A stretch of 64,000 nucleotides of DNA, taken from NCBI RefSeq assembly GCF_009870125.1, contig NC_046680.1:4154001-4218000 (forward strand), given 5' to 3'. Source of the stretch: Drosophila pseudoobscura (Eukaryota; Arthropoda; Insecta; Diptera; Drosophilidae). The notes under the pieces were generated by a model. It searched no databases, was not told the DNA's origin, and saw nothing but the letters and a program-made list of their open reading frames with translations. Positions within the stretch are counted from its first letter, which is position 1. Each line of letters begins with the position of its first letter. Made by a program: the position numbers and the translations under genes. This document shows, one piece after another, positions 58,621 through 64,000 of this stretch.

Positions 58621-59619
58621 TCATTGCAATGCCAAAGTAAGTAAGCATATTTTATTTAAATTAAATCAAATTTACTATAGATGGTATACATTTGTTTAAA
58701 TATGAAACTGCAAACGCCGTTAACATCATTCGAAGGCAACCCGTTGTGTGTTTGGGAAGGTACGAAGAGTACTGTTCAGTCACAGACAATAAACTATTTA
58801 CTTTATTGCTGCCAAGTGCATATGTAAGTAAATGCACTGAAATGTAACCCCCGCACAGAGTAAGTGCACCCTATTTAAAAATTCACTCACATGGAGCCTG
58901 TGAGTTCCTTCCCCTACAATAAGAGTACCACTGCTAGCTATATAAGGAGATGCATTTGTTCAATAAAACTCAGTATCAGAAACAACCACAACTGCCTGTC
59001 ACTAATTTTCCCATCGCAATCATCAGAGGCTGTCGCCGTGTCTTCAGATCCTCATTTATAATATAATATAATAATAATATAATCAAATGGGAAAAATTTT
59101 GAAAACATCGAAATCATCGATATCCGCAACCCATCAGCGCGGATTTGTCTTAGCCCACTCAACCCCCCTCTATTTAAACAGATTAACGACTTGATTTAAA
59201 TGGCGGCAAATATTACTGATTGTAAATTCTTCTTCTAGGTCCACGCCATCTTACCTCTGAACTTAAAAAAAAGCCACCCTATTTTTGCATTAAAATTTTC
59301 AATTTTCATTATTTTCGGTGGAATGTAAAAATAACACTTTGGCTTATAACGGGTTAATCGTTCTCCGTCAAGGATTGGAATTGCTCAATTTTTATGTTCC
59401 GTCGAATTTTATAAGCTAGATAGAACATATAGACTATATATAGACTTTATATATATATATATATATATGGATTTAATGAAATTTGTATGTCTGCCTGGCA
59501 GACCATAGTAGTTTATGTAGAACAAAAAATAGTGACACAGTCACGTTACAGATGAGGAACTAGAACTTCCCTAGCAAATTGGGCGGACAACCGGCCTGGC
59601 TGGGTGGCCAAGAGTGGGT
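58621..59619. other. Intergenic DNA, possible repeat remnant
   Basis: No gene. It holds a TATATAAG at 58939-58946 with AATAAA at 58962-58967 (see findings), an ATAAT run near 59060-59085 and a TA microsatellite at about 59448-59468. Confidence 0.4.
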
Positions 59620-60130
59620 GGGTCCTGCTTTATGTAAACAATTTTCCCCACTTGGGCAACATCTGGTACAACACTCTGCTTATCTGCGGATCAGATGAAT
59701 ATGGCACTGCCACCTAGAACAAGGCTCTGGCCGAACCTGACACCGCGGGTGATCTGCGACAAGTTCATATATCGCTGGCTTGGCATTAGTTTCGATTACT
59801 CCACCACCCAGGAGCAAACATAGTTGCAGCAAGGATGTCCACAGTGGTTTCTACATCATCCGCCAGATGTACGACCGTTTTTTGGCCGATCTGTGAGTAT
59901 TCCATGACTATCTACTTTGAAATGTAATCTCTAAATCGAGCTTTGTCTATAGTTTTGTGGAGAGCACCTGTCCGCATCCCGGCTGCGGCTATGCAGATGC
60001 TTGCGGTGATCAATGCAGCAAGCTGGTGAATGCCACCGAACTGATCCGTCCACGCTGTCCTCGGATCAGTACTGTATCGATTTTAAAAAGTTGCATTTAT
60101 CTGCAGTCCTCGGCCAACCGCATGAAGAAG
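59620..60130 (+). pseudogene. Fragment of cytoplasmic methionyl-tRNA synthetase
   Basis: Degraded similarity to the catalytic domain of MetRS. Recognisable pieces: LPYVNN-PHLGN (~59625), YNTLLICGSDEYGTAT (~59665), LTPR-ICDK (~59735), a TTQEQT piece (~59800), FLAD (~59880), then after an intron FVESTCPHPGCGYADA (59953 on), KLVNATELIRPRC and a faint SDQ-IDF. The frame is broken by in-frame TAG codons (after GTAT and after QEQT), small deletions and frameshifts; the cysteine pair of the MetRS zinc knuckle is partly lost (DQC then SKL). A GTGAGT donor at 59893 and a TATAG acceptor ending at 59952 survive at the same point, so this came from a genomic DNA duplication, not a retrocopy. The functional gene must be elsewhere. 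Confidence 0.8.
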
Positions 60131-60399
60131 TTTCTTTAATATGTGTCTCCCAAGCCCTTACGAGATATCGTTGTATGTAAAAAAGCGTGGAAGTGATTTC
60201 GTGTGATACTTTCCACACACACACTTTTTCCCCTTCCTGCGGATTCTTCAACACAACTTTTATAAACAAAAATGTATTTGCAATAGTTTCAGGTAATACG
60301 GAATTGCCAGGAAATCCAATTCGTACCAAAATTATGGCACACACCGCGGTATTGGAAGATCCACGGCATGTTTCGGGTTAGAGTGTGCTTAGCTTGTTT
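60131..60399. other. Spacer between the pseudogene and Tom7
   Basis: Short AT-rich spacer expected to include the Tom7 3' UTR. No clear poly(A) signal or gene seen. Confidence 0.4.
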
Positions 60400-60657
60400 T
60401 TACTGCCACAACAGGCTCAGGATGGACAATGGTGGCATCCCGGGCTCGGCTCCCTTTGAGAATCCTGCAATTGCATGGAAAAACATGGAACAATTAAAGA
60501 GCTGAGCTGCTTCTTCCCAGCAGTCACCGCGTGCTGGCGAACAAAACAAAAACATACCCAGATAAAGCACCATTGGCACGAATCCCCAGTGGAATGTCGT
60601 TTGGACCACGCCGACGACCACTCCCAAACGCTCCTTGACTCCTTCGGATAGCTCCAT
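60400..60657 (-). CDS. Tom7: Mitochondrial import receptor subunit TOM7
   Basis: Two exons, 60558-60657 and 60400-60464, split by a 93-nt intron within a Gly codon; 54 residues, the normal TOM7 length. The protein begins MELSEGVKERLGVVVGVVQT, has the single membrane helix around TTFHWGFVPMVLYLGF, and ends with the family signature KGAEPGMPPLSILSLLWQ. TOM7 is a small outer-membrane component that modulates assembly and stability of the TOM translocase and PINK1 retention. The start is the only upstream ATG. It is divergent from the next gene over about 0.4 kb. Confidence 0.93.
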   Translation of the reverse strand: MELSEGVKERLGVVVGVVQTTFHWGFVPMVLYLGMFLFCSPARGDCWEEAAQLFNCSMFFHAIAGFSKGAEPGMPPLSILSLLWQ

Positions 60658-61293
60658 TTCTTATTTTATTTATTTTTTCGATAATCAGAATCAAAGATTA
60701 TGAAATGTGTCGACAGAAATCGCCAGAACGCCTGACAGTATTGGTAAACGGGTGCGACCAAAACTACCAGACTTCAAATATTAATAATTCTTTTTTGTTT
60801 TGCTGAATTTCGTAGATTTTGTCTGTACACTTTGGTCTTTTTTTATATTCATATTATCAATGTAGATAGCAATTAATAGATCAATGTCAATGTTTCGTGG
60901 CATCAGATAATTTATTTACTTTGATTGGCTGGAAATTCATTGCGAGATTGGGCAACCCTGCAAATAGAGAACAGCTGGTTTTCAACTCTCTTTGACATGT
61001 GGAACGCTGCGCTTTAGAGAATTTTTATTTTGGTTTTAATTTATTCTCACCGCCAAATTAAGTATTCTCGACGCAGATCGCCACGGATTGCACCTAGCAG
61101 CAGAGAGCGCCATTCAGTTTAGTCGCGCCACAAAAGTAAGTGATAAGCACCTCAGTTTCTCTATCGTATTGTCATTTTCGCAGGCGACTAGAAAAAAAGA
61201 CATTGAAAAATCAATTCCGTATTATGTAAGCTTCTCGGCACTCATTTAACGGCAGTTTCTCTGTGTTGCAGCCGCTCATTGCCTGGCCGGACC
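60658..61293. promoter_or_regulatory. Divergent promoter of Tom7 and the 80-residue gene, with a 5' UTR exon
   Basis: Upstream of Tom7 the sequence is AT-rich with a TTCGATAAT element. On the plus strand a non-coding exon seems to end at 61135 (AAAA/GTAAGT) and splice to an acceptor TTGCAG ending at 61271, 22 nt before the next ATG. No TATA box was seen. Confidence 0.45.
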
Positions 61294-63229
61294 ATGAAAA
61301 CGACCAATCTCGGCCTGTATGCTTTCCGTTTAACCTTCGGACAGGTAAGCCTTCGTAAATTAAACCAGAAAAACGGGAAGGTATTGTAGAAAGCGCACCA
61401 AGAACAAAATGCAAATGGGTGAACGGTGGGGTTAGGGGATTTCCGAAGTAACCCACTGAAGGCCGCCCCTACCGTACACACACATACACACACACTCACA
61501 AATGATGGAGCTGGAGAAACTGCAGTCGGGCGACCCGTGCCGAGAGTGCCTGGACCTGGGCCTGGACCACAGGCTACGCTACTTTTACATCAGTCTCGAG
61601 GAGCAGCTGCTAAAGTGCGAGTCCCGCAGCTGCCTTTGGCCACAAAACGATGAGGTTTCCTCTGACGAGGAATTCGACTTTGGAGAAACAGTTCCCATTG
61701 AAGCCCCACAAAATGAAAACACTGCTGCTCCAGACGAGGCCGATGAGTTCATCCTGCAGCTGCTGCAGGACCTGGGGTCAGGCGTAGAGCCAGCAGCAGT
61801 GGAGACCCAGCCGGCGTCTGATTTGAATCTCATCTCCATGCCGGATCTTCTTTCTGGTCCTCTTACTGAACCAGAGGCTTGTACAGGGCTAGATTTTAGC
61901 TGGCTGGAGCCGAGCATTCCCGATAAGAGTGAATTCCCGAATCGCGTGATAACCAAAGAAGAAATTCCGCAACTGCCTAAGACGCTGCAGACTGCGCCTA
62001 TGCTTAGTCCAAATACTGATACCTTCAACACTGCGCCGATACTCAGTCCCAGAGCTAGGCCAAGGAGCGATCCCTTCTGCACTCCGCTCCCGAAGGCATC
62101 CACTCTGCCCCGGAAAGAAGCAAACCTTAATCCAGTGCCCTTGAAGACGGCCTCAACACAAGCGAGAATTACCGAGAAAGAAATTCTCAGCAAGGACAAC
62201 CCGTTCCTGGACGCCATAAAGCGGCATGATGTTACGCCAACCCGCAGCTCAAAGACGACGCGCAGACGCCCAGTAGTCAGAACTGGGACGGGCACGGCTT
62301 TGCGGACGCAGGCGGTGATGCAGCTGCTCAAGCACCGGCAGGAGCAGGCAGTGGGAGCCGACTCGGAAGTGAAGCGCCCACCACAGCTATGAAAATTTGC
62401 AATTCTTTTTGTTTGAATAAATTTGCGAATGGAATTATGCATATGAGAATACGAGAAACGAAAGCAAGTTCGTTTATTTATAAACAATTTCGCTTTGTCT
62501 TTATTTTGTGTTGCGATTTGTGTGCGCACGCCTGTGTGCGGCACGCGCCTAGCGCATGTTCGAGCGTGCCAGAGCCAGAGCAACGATGCCGAAGAGATGT
62601 GAACTTTGGCGGCAACGAGGACAGGCTGAGTGCGTCTCGGGATTATAGGCCGCATCGGAGGCTTATCCGTGGAAATTTTGACGTCACGAGAGGGACAAAG
62701 ATTGCAGCACAACGGCGTCGTTAGTGGTGAGAATGAGATCGGCTGTCCCTATTTAATCAGCTATTACATCGACCCCAGGCCACTCTCGTTTAATCAGTTC
62801 AATGAACGTGTTTGGGCCTGTGTGTGGGGTAATCGGTGGCATGAACCGGTTGACAACGGCCCCGGTCGCAGTTTCTTTGCTGCGTAGTAAACGAGACAGA
62901 CACTGGGCTGGGCACTGGGCCAATTATATAGCGGCACTTGTTTGTTTGGCCTTCTAAAAATACTCGTATCTACAAAATTTAGAGAGCCGTGTGAGATGGT
63001 ACCGCTTCTAATCGTGTTTTTTCCTAATCTCTTGCAGGCGCCGCCGCTATCTGCGCAGGCCTCGACGAACTGCAGCCATGCGTACACCACGAGCTCGTCC
63101 AGCTCCAACCGTGTGGTGACGCGCTCGGCCACCATGCTAGCGCTTTTCGGCATCGCCCTCTCCTCGTTCAGCCTGAAGCAGCTGCTAGCCAAGAAGCACA
63201 GCAAGCACAATGCCCTGCGCAAGCTTTAA
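61294..63229 (+). CDS. Small single-pass membrane protein, 80 residues
   Basis: Two coding exons, 61294-61344 and 63038-63229, joined in phase 0 (GTAAGC donor; TCTCTTGCAG acceptor). The product starts MKTTNLGLYAFRLTFGQ, has a Ser/Thr-rich middle, one hydrophobic helix (ATMLALFGIALSSF, about 48-61) and a very basic tail (KKHSKHNALRKL). The Arg-containing, acidic-free N terminus and the helix plus basic tail would suit a mitochondrial or ER membrane protein. I do not recognise the family. The coding intron of 1693 nt encloses a complete gene on the same strand. A long 3' UTR runs to AATAAA at 63883-63888. Confidence 0.6.
61502..62392 (+). CDS. Unrecognised 296-residue protein nested in an intron
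   Basis: Single open exon from tandem ATGs at 61502 and 61505 to TGA, with its own AATAAA at 62416-62421. Near the N terminus is a compact cysteine cluster: DPCRECLDLGL, then LKCESRSCLWP (C-x2-C and C-x4-C), which could bind a metal. The middle is acidic (SSDEEFDFGET) and the remainder is Ser/Pro/Thr-rich with two similar APMLSP/APILSP motifs, ending in a basic helix-forming segment (AVMQLLKHRQEQ). Codon bias is good, so it is a real gene. It lies wholly inside the intron of the 80-residue gene. If that intron is retained the leader would carry a 31-codon upstream frame ending at 61389. Function not assigned. Confidence 0.75.
   Translation: MMELEKLQSGDPCRECLDLGLDHRLRYFYISLEEQLLKCESRSCLWPQNDEVSSDEEFDFGETVPIEAPQNENTAAPDEADEFILQLLQDLGSGVEPAAVETQPASDLNLISMPDLLSGPLTEPEACTGLDFSWLEPSIPDKSEFPNRVITKEEIPQLPKTLQTAPMLSPNTDTFNTAPILSPRARPRSDPFCTPLPKASTLPRKEANLNPVPLKTASTQARITEKEILSKDNPFLDAIKRHDVTPTRSSKTTRRRPVVRTGTGTALRTQAVMQLLKHRQEQAVGADSEVKRPPQL
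62393..63037 (+). other. Remainder of the host intron
   Basis: Contains the nested gene's poly(A) signal and a CG-containing stretch with GCGCAC/GTGTGC steps at 62518-62575. No exon seen. Confidence 0.5.
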
Positions 63230-64000
63230 AGAGGAGGATGTCCCTGCAGAAACAGACGGAAACGATGTTGGGCTAACATCGGAAGCAAAGGAATAGCGAG
63301 GAGGCCAGCCGCCATGTCCTGTAGTCATACAATCTGCCATTATATATCCATTATCCATTATCATTACAACATTCACACTGTACATTTCTTAAGTTAAGTC
63401 ACCCGATCGCAAAACTCAACAAACAGGCATGACCGCGAGGCAGTTTATTTTGTACCAACTTTTGTTTAAATGCTGCACCTATAACATGCATATATTGTAG
63501 CTATACTTTCTATACTGTTCAGACCACTCGCAGCGATTTCGCATGCAGCGCCAACAAGGAATACAATTTGTGATAATCGTGTAGTGTATGAAAAAATACA
63601 GAAGGATGTACGGTTGAGGAGGATAGAAAATTTCTAAATTTCCGCTTACCATTTGATTTTTTGATCCCCGTTTAGTTTTTACATATGTATATTTATATAT
63701 ATTTAGTTACAAATTGTATGTAAATCGGAAGCAACTAAAACCAGAGAAGCGACTAAGTAGGAAGGGATATACTCGTACATACATTATTGACACCGTTGGA
63801 CAGTGAATCGCTGAATCGCAGGCTGTGTGCGCTTCAGGTGCAACAGTATCCAATCAACAAATTAGTCTTAGTTCCATATTCTAATAAATGCAATTTATTC
63901 AATATGGAATGTCTCGTTTATTACTATATTATTATATTATATTTATACATTACTGTTTTATTCAGATATCCCTTAGTCCTATTTAATAATGTTTCCTGTA
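63230..64000 (+). other. 3' UTR of the 80-residue gene and flank
   Basis: AT-rich with a TACATATGTATAT palindrome near 63681 and AATAAA at 63883-63888. After that only TATTA-type low-complexity sequence. Confidence 0.5.

Noticed and set aside
61585..62712. 375-codon minus-strand frame opposite the nested gene
   Set aside because: Composition mirrors the sense gene, low-complexity Ser content, no splice or promoter support.
1..64000. tRNA genes, CRISPR arrays, bacterial-type operons
   Set aside because: None seen; no tRNA arm motifs and no regular repeat-spacer array. Eukaryotic gene structure throughout.

Overview
The window is animal genomic DNA from a drosophilid fly. It has short GT-AG introns (mostly 52-95 nt) between well-spaced coding exons, strong GC3 codon bias, and proteins close to Drosophila ones. 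Gene content and order (scb, Trpm, a 51-kDa complex I paralogue, a G-patch/ankyrin protein, mus210/XPC, a TBC1D25-type RabGAP, Tom7) match what I remember of D. melanogaster 2R around 51E-F (Muller C). The non-coding DNA is full of microsatellites and short dispersed motifs and differs from D. melanogaster; the species cannot be fixed from the sequence.

Layout. 0.7-5.9 kb: scb (alpha-PS3 integrin), plus strand, 8 coding exons. 7.2-27.8 kb: Trpm, minus strand, 30 constitutive-looking coding exons giving about 2018 residues; it converges tail-to-tail on scb. Within it are three extra in-frame mini-exons, an alternative terminal exon with its own stop and poly(A) signal, and, at 31-34 kb, several splice-flanked open exons that look like alternative 5' exons. 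36.7-38.2 kb: an intronless NDUFV1 (51-kDa) paralogue on the minus strand, either nested in a Trpm 5' intron or just upstream of it. 38.3-47 kb: no gene I can support; probably Trpm 5' intron and regulatory DNA with a candidate TATA promoter near 46.05 kb.

47-61 kb is gene-dense. A GPANK1-like gene (minus) and mus210 (plus) are head-to-head. mus210 and the TBC1D25-like gene (minus) are tail-to-tail, with poly(A) signals only about 32 nt apart. A decayed, intron-retaining fragment of cytoplasmic methionyl-tRNA synthetase lies at 59.6-60.1 kb, followed by Tom7 (minus). The right end holds an 80-residue putative membrane protein (plus) whose coding intron contains a complete 296-residue gene on the same strand.

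The genes do not form one pathway. They cover cell adhesion, cation entry, mitochondrial function and import, DNA repair and Rab/autophagy control. The most notable signals are the under-described splice diversity of Trpm (truncated pore-less form, mini-exons, alternative N termini), stop-free in-frame short introns in mus210 and the RabGAP, the altered FMN pocket of the NDUFV1 paralogue, and the nested gene pair at the right end. All gene models are read by eye from reading frames and splice sites; no database search was run.
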